DNA of 6,821 nucleotides from Cytophagales bacterium (GTDB taxonomy: Bacteria; Bacteroidota; Bacteroidia; Cytophagales; Spirosomataceae): assembly GCA_028868395.1 (NCBI GenBank), contig JAGWUO010000067.1:1-6821 (forward strand). The letters are read 5' to 3'. Shown here one piece after another: positions 1 through 5,132 of this stretch (position 1 is the first letter of the stretch; every line of letters starts with the position of its first letter). The notes below the pieces were generated by a model. It was not told where the DNA came from, did no database searches, and worked only from the letters and a program-made list of their open reading frames with translations. The position numbers and the translations under genes were made by a program.

Positions 1-2
1 TG

Positions 3-59
3 AATGCGTTGAATGAAATCAACAAAAGAATCGATAGGAAACGCCACATAGGAGGATAG
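3..59 (+). CDS. C-terminal tail of an unidentified plus-strand gene (partial)
   Basis: An open frame enters from the left edge and ends at TAG (57-59), giving an 18-residue tail, NALNEINKRIDRKRHIGG. It is rich in Lys and Arg, as many soluble protein C-termini are. No family can be named from so little. Its last codons contain GGAGGA (51-56), which would serve as a ribosome binding site for the mini-ORF starting at 66, so the two could be translationally linked. It may also be a chance open frame. Confidence 0.35.
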   Translation, partial: NALNEINKRIDRKRHIGG

Positions 60-65
60 TATTAA

Positions 66-161
66 ATGAATGAAGCAGAATTGCTTATTATTCACTTAGA
101 TGACCCTAGCTATGAATTCCTTCTTAGGTGGTTAAAAAAAACATGTTTTAGATTATTTTAA
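66..161 (+). CDS. 31-aa mini-ORF, possible truncated gene remnant
   Basis: ATG at 66 is preceded by a strong GGAGGA 9 bases upstream, which is unusual in this AT-rich window and suggests a genuinely translated start. The frame encodes 31 residues beginning MNEAELLIIHLDDPSYEF and ends at TAA (159-161). The first 25 residues look like an acidic, helical, natural protein N-terminus. The tail (KKTCFRLF) follows an A-run (134-141) and looks less natural, so a frameshift or truncation there is possible. It runs convergently into the toxin gene and overlaps its stop region by four bases. I do not recognise a family. Either a real tiny protein or the surviving 5' end of a gene disrupted when the toxin-antitoxin module arrived would fit. 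Confidence 0.35.
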   Translation: MNEAELLIIHLDDPSYEFLLRWLKKTCFRLF

Positions 162-502
162 CTAAAATTCGCTAAAATCCTTCCTCGGTCTTCATTCTCT
201 TTATTGCTCTTGTGGTAAATCTCTATAAAGATCACTTTTTCCTCATTAGGAAAATAGGCATATATCAAACGAAGTCCCGAATTAACCCCCCGCCCCTTTA
301 ATGATTTACACGCTATTTTTTTAACCTTAATGACACAGGTTGTAAGTCCTAAATCTGAAATTTCGAAACTAAAAGGTGGGCGCTGATTAGGCATTACACC
401 TAATACAAGCTTCAATACTTCCAAATCCTCCAAAAGGGATCTGTATTTCTTTTGTAAGAATTTTACATCCTTTTGAAATTCTCCTAATTCTAAAATAATC
501 AT
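158..502 (-). CDS. RelE/ParE-superfamily toxin of a type II toxin-antitoxin pair
   Basis: This 114-aa protein has the RelE/ParE layout. An N-terminal helical part (about residues 8-34) is rich in Lys, Glu and Leu. Antiparallel strands follow, with LRLIYAYF (77-84) and VIFIEIYHKS (90-99), then a charged KENEDRGRI tail (101-109). The pattern 'basic strand, LRxIYAY, IEIYxKxxKENEDR' is familiar from proteins annotated as RelE/ParE or plasmid-stabilisation toxins. Members of this fold are usually ribosome-dependent mRNA endonucleases or gyrase poisons, and the sequence does not say which applies here. Candidate active-site residues are K62, K67, R71, R78 and the C-terminal basic residues. Its ATG overlaps the antitoxin stop in an ATGA, so it is translationally coupled as the second gene. 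Low GC is typical of mobile toxin-antitoxin modules. Confidence 0.82.
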   Translation of the reverse strand: MIILELGEFQKDVKFLQKKYRSLLEDLEVLKLVLGVMPNQRPPFSFEISDLGLTTCVIKVKKIACKSLKGRGVNSGLRLIYAYFPNEEKVIFIEIYHKSNKENEDRGRILANFS

Positions 503-1299
503 GGTGCCTCAGCCTCCTCCCCATAATTTCTAACAGAAAAGGGAGCTTCGCGATAAAAAGCTAATTCATAATTAATTTCTTCTCCGTCTTTGGAGACTAA
601 CCAGGGCATATCCTTGTGAGAATACTCACTAATGGCAGAAGCCGACCAGTCACTCATTTGCTCGATTACGCGATCTATAACTTCAGCTTCGCTTGCTTTC
701 AATGCTTTTAAATCCGCTTTCACTAAGGGCAAATAACGCGTTTGCGCAAAGCCGCGATAAACAGTTTTAACGCGCTGCAATTGTTGTTTCTCGATCATCT
801 GCTGAATGAGGCTATCCAGTTTTTGGGGGACAGGGCCAAAGGGTAGCTTTCGGTATTTAGCCCCCGTCAAGTGCTCTTCATACAATTCGTAATAATTGAA
901 ATCAGAAAAATAAAGTAATTTATACAAGACGGTTTCTCCTACATTAGGCTTACCTGCGCAACGCTCCAAAATATAAAGTACTATATTTTTGAATTTTTCT
1001 ACTTGAAGTACTGGCACAGAAATGCGCTCATTTTTTCCCAAAAACGCCTTTTCTTCTTCCATAAAATCAGGATTCAAATCAAAATCAGGGGACAAAAATT
1101 CATCCAATGAAAAGCCAAGTTGAAGTGAAAGCTTGTGTAACTCCAGCACATCGACACCTCTATTCCCTAATTCAATTTGAGTTAAAGAGGATCTAGAAAT
1201 GTGTACTTTCTTGGCTAAATCTTCTTGAGATAGGCCTTTACGTTTCCGAAGTTCTGTTACTCTGAAACCGATATCTTTTTTAGTGAGTTTATCAGACAT
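499..1299 (-). CDS. Xre-type HTH and Panacea (SocA-like, DUF4065) domain antitoxin
   Basis: This 266-aa protein has two domains. Residues about 12-69 form an Xre/Cro HTH (RVTELRKRKGLSQEDLAKK, then SRSSLTQIELGNRG and the closing LGFSLDEFL). A short acidic linker precedes a Panacea domain at about 103-233. That domain is recognised by LYKLLYFSDFNYYELY (125-140), the TGAKYRKLPFGPVP loop (145-158) and SHKDMPW (227-233). Panacea domains are known as promiscuous antitoxin domains that neutralise unrelated toxin folds. An HTH fusion normally represses its own operon. The adjacent RelE-like toxin gene, overlapping by ATGA, is the expected partner. I chose the ATG at 1299 over an upstream GTG at 1317 because the promoter -7 element (1328-1335) would put the transcript start almost on that GTG, and because MSDKL leads directly into the HTH. 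Confidence 0.88.
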   Translation of the reverse strand: MSDKLTKKDIGFRVTELRKRKGLSQEDLAKKVHISRSSLTQIELGNRGVDVLELHKLSLQLGFSLDEFLSPDFDLNPDFMEEEKAFLGKNERISVPVLQVEKFKNIVLYILERCAGKPNVGETVLYKLLYFSDFNYYELYEEHLTGAKYRKLPFGPVPQKLDSLIQQMIEKQQLQRVKTVYRGFAQTRYLPLVKADLKALKASEAEVIDRVIEQMSDWSASAISEYSHKDMPWLVSKDGEEINYELAFYREAPFSVRNYGEEAEAP

Positions 1300-1327
1300 T
1301 TCGCTGTTGTTTAGCACTTTGATAAAC

Positions 1328-1335
1328 CAAAGGTA
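1328..1335 (-). promoter_or_regulatory. Bacteroidota -7 promoter element for the toxin-antitoxin operon
   Basis: On the minus strand this is TACCTTTG, a perfect match to the Bacteroidota -7 consensus TAnnTTTG. A TTG at 1367-1369 region/TTGATAG (minus) lies upstream, but the spacing (about 25 bases) is longer than the usual 17-23, so the -33 element is uncertain. Transcription would begin near 1321, leaving a leader of about 20 bases before the ATG at 1299. Confidence 0.5.
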
Positions 1336-1357
1336 AACAATAGTTCGATAATAAAAC

Positions 1358-1380
1358 TATCAAGTGTTTGATAATCAAAC
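1358..1380. promoter_or_regulatory. Overlapping palindromes, probable HTH-antitoxin operator
   Basis: Two overlapping inverted repeats sit just upstream of the antitoxin promoter: TATCAA-GTGT-TTGATA (1358-1373) and a perfect 15-base palindrome, GTTTGATAATCAAAC (1366-1380). A further TTTGATAA copy lies at 1318-1325, between the -7 element and the start codon. Xre-type antitoxins usually bind such repeats as dimers to repress their operon. The 15-base palindrome also covers the stop codon (1375-1377) of the preceding 95-aa gene. Binding has not been shown; the placement is what supports the call. Confidence 0.5.
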
Positions 1381-1662
1381 TTTTTTAATAAAATAAACCA
1401 CAAGATTCGACCATTCCTCCTCAAGCGAATAACTAGGCCGCATTTTCTTCGCACGCGCATACCAATAATCCGCGTTCCAAATGTCCCCTTCTTTCCGGTG
1501 TAAATAGGCATGCACCCAGGCAGAGTCGCGATCGCCCAACTGATCAATCAGCGAATGGGCTTGATCCCAATCCCCTTTGGCATCGTACCAAAGGCTTTTC
1601 AAAATCGTGGAAAGCTGCGAATCGGGGGCAGATTGCAACAAGGATTCTTTAAATGATTTCAT
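1375..1662 (-). CDS. 95-aa protein of unknown function, WYDAKGDWDxAH family
   Basis: This is a small soluble protein with no signal peptide or membrane segment. It carries the block LWYDAKGDWDQAHSL (about residues 24-38), then AWVHAYLHRKEGDIWNADYW (48-67) and an EEEW motif near the C-terminus. From memory, short hypothetical proteins with this signature occur in many Bacteroidota and Proteobacteria. The two helix-pair-like blocks, each with 'GDW/GDI...A', resemble degenerate TPR/Sel1-type helical repeats, but no function is established. The ATG at 1662 is preferred over the adjacent in-frame TTG at 1665. It shares one base with the stop of the ABM gene (TGATG), so translation is probably coupled to that gene. 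Aromatic and charged conservation suggests a binding protein rather than an enzyme; this is inference. Confidence 0.75.
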   Translation of the reverse strand: MKSFKESLLQSAPDSQLSTILKSLWYDAKGDWDQAHSLIDQLGDRDSAWVHAYLHRKEGDIWNADYWYARAKKMRPSYSLEEEWSNLVVYFIKKV

Positions 1663-2051
1663 CAAAAATTTTCTTTCTTAGCTAGGCAAACGATGTCTGT
1701 ATCGATCAATTCTAGTGACAAAACCATGTCTTTTACGGCATCCTTGTATTTCTTAAAATGGGACGTTTGAATATGGGACTGATACGCTGCTTGGTCAGCA
1801 TACACCTCAAAAATGGTAATGCTCGTTGCGTCTTTTTTGTCCGCCACCGCCGTATACGATAAAACGCCCGGCTCTACTACTATCGCGGTATTCATTTGCT
1901 CATTTAAGAGCGATTTATACACATCGAGTTGCTTCGCGTCAACTTTAATTTTGGCAATTCGGTGCATGCGATTAGAGTCTTGGGCGTTCAATTGAATATA
2001 TGGGAGTGAAATGATTATCGAAAAAATGACCAAAATTAGAGATTGCTTCAT
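1662..2051 (-). CDS. Secreted ABM-domain protein, putative quinol monooxygenase
   Basis: This 129-aa protein begins with a signal peptide: MKQ, a hydrophobic stretch to about residue 20, and likely cleavage after LNAQ (24). A single ABM (antibiotic biosynthesis monooxygenase) domain follows at about 30-126. Supporting motifs are RIAKIKVDAKQLDVY (31-45), EPGVLSY (60-66), ITIFEVYAD (78-86) and YQSHIQTSHFKKYKD (90-104), the usual 'Y..H..T.HF..Y' of YgiN-like proteins. ABM proteins are small ferredoxin-like dimers that oxidise quinol or polyketide-type substrates without a cofactor, or bind haem-like ligands. Export is less common and would place it in the periplasm. It lies 64 bases downstream of the FAD monooxygenase on the same strand and overlaps the next gene by one base. 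The substrate is unknown. Confidence 0.85.
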   Translation of the reverse strand: MKQSLILVIFSIIISLPYIQLNAQDSNRMHRIAKIKVDAKQLDVYKSLLNEQMNTAIVVEPGVLSYTAVADKKDATSITIFEVYADQAAYQSHIQTSHFKKYKDAVKDMVLSLELIDTDIVCLAKKENF

Positions 2052-2115
2052 ACGTAAGAATAAAAAGGTGACACCATAAAAGTATTACCTTTTCATCTCC
2101 TAAAAAAATTTCTAA

Positions 2116-3300
2116 TTAAGACCGATAATCCGTTAAGTCAAAATCCTCCTCTTCAGATGACGAGAAAAGTGCACCTAATTTTCTGATAGGTTTACTCGAA
2201 ATCACATTCAGAATTGTATTCAAGAAGAATATGCCCAGTTTGGTTTTGGGATGGGCTAACCAAGGTACCCCCGGAGGAAGCTTCTGAATCTTCGTCACGT
2301 TAGGCCGAAAGGCTTTTTCATACGCCGCAAATGCATCCGCATAATTCGCATGTCGCGACAATTCTCCCGCTAAAATATAAGCTCCCACTACCGACAAACT
2401 AACGCCCATTCCCGTCAAGGGCGAAGGACAGAAAGCCGCATCACCCGTCATGGCACAGCGGCCATTCGACCAACGTGGCGCAATGACTTGGCTGATGGCA
2501 TCGAAATACAAATCAGAGTTCTCTTCCATGGCGGCTAACACGCGTTTGGCTTCCCAACCGGCATCAGAGAATTTATCCCGCAAAAGTTGTTTTTGCTCCT
2601 CTATAGATAGTTTTTCATAGCCCATCGGCTCCGACATAAACGAAAAGGATGCACGCGTCGTACCTTCGTTATCTGGCCGCATAACAATCACTCGCGCATT
2701 CGTTGCGTTGTACCAGCGGGCCCAACGGCTATCTGAGGGGCCACGCGGAATCGTAAAATAAGAAACATAAAGTCCAACAGGCTTCACAAAAGGTTCATCT
2801 CTAAAAATCAATTGCCGAGTTCGCGAACGAATACCATCGGCACAAATGACTAGATCAAAATCGCGTACTTCTCCGTTTTGGAAACTTACTTTTACCCCGT
2901 TTGCATGCTCATCCAAGGCTATGATTTGATTACCAAAAAGATACTCCACATCATCCTTCGTATGCTGGTATAAAATCTTAACCAAATCCCCGCGCAGAAT
3001 CTCCAATTCCGACGTCCCTAAATTGGATTCGCCCTTGGGCAATGCGGCCTTCGTTACATTGTTTTCGTCCACAAAAAGTACCCCTAACTCCCCCGTATCC
3101 GCTGCCCTAATTTCCTCCTCGATGCCCATCCATTGCGCGATATTTTGCGCGGCACCTTTGATGTCCACGTTTTGGCCTCCTAATCGAAGAGATTCCGCAC
3201 GCTCTACGATGGTAACTTCAAAGCCAAAACGGTTCAGCCAAAAGGCTAAGGTGGGACCCGCGATGCTAGCGCCAGAGATGAGTATTTTTTTGTGGTTCAT
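2116..3300 (-). CDS. FAD-dependent monooxygenase, TetX/PHBH-like flavoprotein
   Basis: This 394-aa protein has group A flavoprotein hydroxylase features. An N-terminal Rossmann dinucleotide fold shows GASIAG (10-15) and the acidic end of beta-2 at E34-R35. The DG motif, which contacts both FAD and NAD(P)H, is CADGIRSRTR (153-162). The GD motif, which binds the FAD ribityl and pyrophosphate, is MTGDAAFCPSPLTGMG (284-299). Its length is close to TetX (about 390). Such enzymes hydroxylate aromatic or polyketide-like substrates using NAD(P)H and O2. A C-terminal hydrophobic stretch (about 354-368) may form an amphipathic or membrane-contacting helix. The frame is open upstream to 3420, but the extra 40 residues are unlike a flavoprotein N-terminus, so the ATG at 3300 is taken as the start. 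It is divergent from the VOC gene. Tetracycline activity cannot be assumed. Confidence 0.88.
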   Translation of the reverse strand: MNHKKILISGASIAGPTLAFWLNRFGFEVTIVERAESLRLGGQNVDIKGAAQNIAQWMGIEEEIRAADTGELGVLFVDENNVTKAALPKGESNLGTSELEILRGDLVKILYQHTKDDVEYLFGNQIIALDEHANGVKVSFQNGEVRDFDLVICADGIRSRTRQLIFRDEPFVKPVGLYVSYFTIPRGPSDSRWARWYNATNARVIVMRPDNEGTTRASFSFMSEPMGYEKLSIEEQKQLLRDKFSDAGWEAKRVLAAMEENSDLYFDAISQVIAPRWSNGRCAMTGDAAFCPSPLTGMGVSLSVVGAYILAGELSRHANYADAFAAYEKAFRPNVTKIQKLPPGVPWLAHPKTKLGIFFLNTILNVISSKPIRKLGALFSSSEEEDFDLTDYRS

Positions 3301-3305
3301 GAGAA

Positions 3306-3338
3306 CAAAGAAAGAAGATCTGACTTTAAAAACGCAAA
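3306..3338 (-). promoter_or_regulatory. Weak candidate promoter for the FAD monooxygenase gene
   Basis: On the minus strand a TTTG (3335-3338) is followed, after 21 bases, by TTTCTTTG (3306-3313). This is one mismatch from the Bacteroidota -33 TTTG / -7 TAnnTTTG pattern. It would give a transcript starting at or within a few bases of the ATG at 3300, so either the message is nearly leaderless or the match is fortuitous. Confidence 0.25.
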
Positions 3339-3379
3339 AGGACGCCATAAGTTTTAAAATCATTTCATAAATTGGCCTT

Positions 3380-3805
3380 ATGCCCAATATCATCCCACAC
3401 ATCCACTTCAACGGTAACACCGAAGAAGCATTTGAATTTTACCGATCCGTTTTTGGCGGATCTTTTTCGCGCCTTATGCGATTTAAAGAATTGAACAATC
3501 CCGATTTCTCGTTCCCAGAAGAAGAGCAAAACAAGATTATGTTGATCCGTTTACCCATCGGAGAAAATGGCCTGTTATCAGGTAGCGATGTCCCTAATTT
3601 TATGGGGGTGGTGAGCGAGGAAGAGAACCGAAGTAAGATTGTCATTGCGGCCTCGACAAAAGAAGAAGCCGAAACTTTATTCAACGGATTATCAGCTGGC
3701 GGAACGGTAGAAATGCCGTTAGACGAAGGACCTTGGGGTACTTATTTAGGTACTTTCCGGGATAAGTTTGGGGTGGAGTGGATGGTGGAAACTACTGCTT
3801 CATAA
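3380..3805 (+). CDS. VOC-superfamily (PhnB-like, glyoxalase-fold) protein
   Basis: This 141-aa protein matches the PhnB-like branch of the vicinal oxygen chelate superfamily. Visible features are IPHIHFNGNTEEAFEFYRSVFGG (residues about 5-27), NKIMLIRLPIG (51-61), LLSGSD (65-70), ASTKEEAETLFNGLSAGG (91-108) and the closing DKFGVEWMV (128-136). The fold is two beta-alpha-beta-beta-beta units. Related proteins are glyoxalase, bleomycin-resistance and 3-demethylubiquinone-methyltransferase-like annotations, mostly without a tested reaction. Candidate metal-ligand positions are H8 and E135. It is the only complete plus-strand gene of the central block, divergent from the FAD monooxygenase with an 79-base gap, and its 3' end overlaps the methyltransferase gene by 14 bases tail to tail. 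The role is likely small-molecule binding or detoxification (inference). Confidence 0.85.
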   Translation: MPNIIPHIHFNGNTEEAFEFYRSVFGGSFSRLMRFKELNNPDFSFPEEEQNKIMLIRLPIGENGLLSGSDVPNFMGVVSEEENRSKIVIAASTKEEAETLFNGLSAGGTVEMPLDEGPWGTYLGTFRDKFGVEWMVETTAS

Positions 3806-4406
3806 AACTGCAAAATACAAAGTTTTGAACTGCCCCACTAGGCGTAACGTGATCTTCGCGTTTACACTCCAGGTTTTTGAAATCTGCCTGGACAAATTTC
3901 GCTTTCATTCCACCTTCGTCATATTGTTTGATTTCTAGTCCACTACACTTAGTGGGGCCATCCGTGGAAAAAGTTCCGATGATGACCATGCCGTCTACCG
4001 CATTTTTCACAATATTCAAATAGGTATCAATTTTAGACGGCTCGGTTTGGAAGTGAAAAGCGGCTCGATCGTGCCACACATCGTATTTCTCTTTAGGCTT
4101 AAAGTCCAAAATATCACAAACAATCCATGTGACTTTTTGGGCTTGTTTACCTAATCTTTCTTGCGCCCTACGAATCGCAGCTTCTGATATATCTAAAACG
4201 GAAAGATCCGTGTAGCCTTCTGCTAACAAAAAATCCACCAGGTTGCTGTCGCCGCCACCGATATCGATAATTTTCGCATTCTTGGGGATTTGAAACTGAT
4301 GTATAAATGCCAAAGAGGCAGCAGGAACCTCCTGCGTCCAACTCACTTCAGTAGGCTTCTTCGTCTTGTAAATGGTTTCCCAATGTTCTTTTACGTCTGC
4401 TATCAT
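3792..4406 (-). CDS. Class I SAM-dependent methyltransferase
   Basis: This 204-aa protein has a Rossmann-like methyltransferase core. Motif I is IIDIGGGDSN (46-55), binding S-adenosylmethionine. The acidic residue ending beta-2 is D72 in LSVLDIS. The adenine-contacting D98 sits in VCDILDF, and a post-motif HDRAAFHF (112-119) follows. A later block, IIGTFSTDGPTKCSGL (142-157), has the 'TF..DGP..CSGL' pattern that I associate with a subfamily of stand-alone methyltransferases of unknown substrate. An N-terminal HWETIYKTKKPTEVSW (8-23) is also typical of that subfamily. It is cytoplasmic, with no membrane segment. It overlaps the VOC gene tail to tail by 14 bases, so simultaneous transcription of both could interfere. 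The substrate is unknown; a small thiol, aromatic or organic acid would fit the neighbourhood. Confidence 0.88.
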   Translation of the reverse strand: MIADVKEHWETIYKTKKPTEVSWTQEVPAASLAFIHQFQIPKNAKIIDIGGGDSNLVDFLLAEGYTDLSVLDISEAAIRRAQERLGKQAQKVTWIVCDILDFKPKEKYDVWHDRAAFHFQTEPSKIDTYLNIVKNAVDGMVIIGTFSTDGPTKCSGLEIKQYDEGGMKAKFVQADFKNLECKREDHVTPSGAVQNFVFCSFMKQ

Positions 4407-4439
4407 ACCGCAAATTTGGGTAAAACTTGCGTGTAAAAG

Positions 4440-4455
4440 TGTGACTTATGTCACC
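4440..4455. promoter_or_regulatory. CRP/FNR-type palindrome upstream of the methyltransferase gene
   Basis: The sequence TGTGACTTATGTCACC contains a perfect GTGAC-N4-GTCAC inverted repeat (4441-4454). It matches nine of ten specified bases of the classic TGTGA-N6-TCACA site. It lies 34-49 bases upstream of the methyltransferase ATG, in the short gap after the 94-aa gene. Crp/Fnr-family regulators are common in Bacteroidota, but their sites need not match the enterobacterial consensus. A short stem-loop in the preceding transcript is the alternative. Confidence 0.35.
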
Positions 4456-4735
4456 GGCTTACTTTACCGAACAGCGCTTCCTGTTTCTCCTTCTGAGCCA
4501 CTAGCACGTGACCCTGAATACTAGCCTTTTTAGCATCCCATAAAGCGGGTATAGAAACTTTGCCTCGCGAAAGCGAATACATCCAGCATAAATCGATGAA
4601 ATTAATAAAGAGATTCGCTCGATAAAAAGTGGACGCCTTTTCGATGATCAAAACCGCCAGAAAAAAACCAGCCAAAAGAAATAGAATGGATTCGATCCAA
4701 ACTAAGGCTTTTGGCTGTTTGTAAAAATCGTTCAT
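4451..4735 (-). CDS. 94-aa membrane protein of unknown function
   Basis: The protein has a short polar N-terminus, MNDFYKQPK. A hydrophobic segment at about 11-31 (ALVWIESILFLLAGFFLAVL region) follows, and then a weaker hydrophobic stretch around 42-55 (LFINFIDLCWMYSL). The C-terminal half is soluble and rich in Lys, Gln and Ala and may be helical (60-92). This fits one or two membrane passes with a cytoplasmic tail. I recognise no family. It is the last gene of a run of small membrane-protein genes: the upstream 46-aa gene ends three bases before its ATG (TAACGAATG), so the two are almost certainly co-translated. Its stop codon is inside the palindrome at 4440-4455. Confidence 0.7.
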   Translation of the reverse strand: MNDFYKQPKALVWIESILFLLAGFFLAVLIIEKASTFYRANLFINFIDLCWMYSLSRGKVSIPALWDAKKASIQGHVLVAQKEKQEALFGKVSR

Positions 4736-4738
4736 TCG

Positions 4739-4879
4739 TTATTTGTTATTCCAGCCATCGATAAATCCGGCTTTAATTTGATCGTAATTGGAAATAAAAG
4801 ATGCAATTAAAATTACCCAAAGAATTAACTTCCAATTGTTCTTTACTAAGGTTTTCAAATCGGTGATAAATTGATTCAT
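4739..4879 (-). CDS. 46-aa small single-pass membrane protein
   Basis: ATG at 4879 opens a 46-codon frame ending at TAA (4741-4739). The protein begins MNQFITDLKTLVKNNWK, continues with a hydrophobic segment LILWVILIASFI (18-29), and ends NYDQIKAGFIDGWNNK. A charged amphipathic N-terminus, one membrane helix and a short polar tail make a coherent small membrane protein. From memory, unverified, tiny Bacteroidota proteins ending in '...GxxDGWN' exist. The stop is three bases from the start of the 94-aa gene, which argues for a real operon member. It is short enough to be missed by default gene callers. The 146 bases upstream hold no clear promoter, only a 10-base palindrome, ATTTGCAAAT (4943-4952). 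Confidence 0.65.
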   Translation of the reverse strand: MNQFITDLKTLVKNNWKLILWVILIASFISNYDQIKAGFIDGWNNK

Positions 4880-5025
4880 ATCCGTGATTTTAATGGTGAA
4901 ATTAAACTTGTTCTAATCTCCTTAACTCTGGCACCAAATTCCATTTGCAAATATGATCGTTACTTTTTTCTAATTTTTGACATCGGTGCGTCATTTAGAC
5001 GACATTTGAGTGTTCGTGATGGAAC

Positions 5026-5127
5026 TTAGGATAAAACAGATTTGATTACATCTCTAAAAATCAAGAAAAGATAAACCAAAACACCCAAGATAACTTCGTT
5101 TCGATACTTACTAAAGAATTGTTTCAT
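5026..5127 (-). CDS. 33-aa small single-pass membrane protein
   Basis: ATG at 5127 starts a 33-codon frame ending at TAA (5028-5026). The protein is MKQFFSKYRNEV, then a hydrophobic ILGVLVYLFLIF (13-24), then RDVIKSVLS. Positive charges flank the N-terminal side of the helix, so the N-terminus is probably cytoplasmic. It begins five bases after the stop of the GldL-like gene, so it should be on the same message. Its plan (basic amphipathic start, single helix, short tail) is like that of the 46-aa protein downstream, though no clear sequence identity is visible. No family is recognised, and a chance frame cannot be fully excluded. Confidence 0.55.
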   Translation of the reverse strand: MKQFFSKYRNEVILGVLVYLFLIFRDVIKSVLS

Positions 5128-5132
5128 ATGAA

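Noticed and set aside
1311..1547. Minus-strand 78-aa open frame
   Set aside because: It overlaps the recognised 95-aa WYDAKGDWDxAH gene in another frame and has no family-like sequence; it is a shadow.
2063..2093. Inverted repeat AAAAGGT/ACCTTTT as a terminator after the FAD monooxygenase
   Set aside because: Arms are seven AT-rich bases with a 17-base loop and no following T-run on the minus strand; it could not be supported as a terminator.
2116..3300. Calling the flavoenzyme a true Tet(X) tetracycline-inactivating enzyme
   Set aside because: It shares only the general FAD hydroxylase motifs; the GD-motif region (CPSPLTGMG) suggests another clade, and substrate cannot be read from sequence.
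3023..3370. Plus-strand 115-aa open frame opposite the FAD monooxygenase
   Set aside because: Antisense shadow of a clear flavoprotein gene, with Ser/Pro-rich unnatural composition.
3301..3420. 40-residue N-terminal extension of the FAD monooxygenase
   Set aside because: The extension is not flavoprotein-like, overlaps the start of the divergent VOC gene, and the Rossmann fold starts directly after the ATG at 3300.
3439..3684. Minus-strand 81-aa open frame inside the VOC gene
   Set aside because: Antisense shadow; the VOC reading frame has convincing family motifs throughout.
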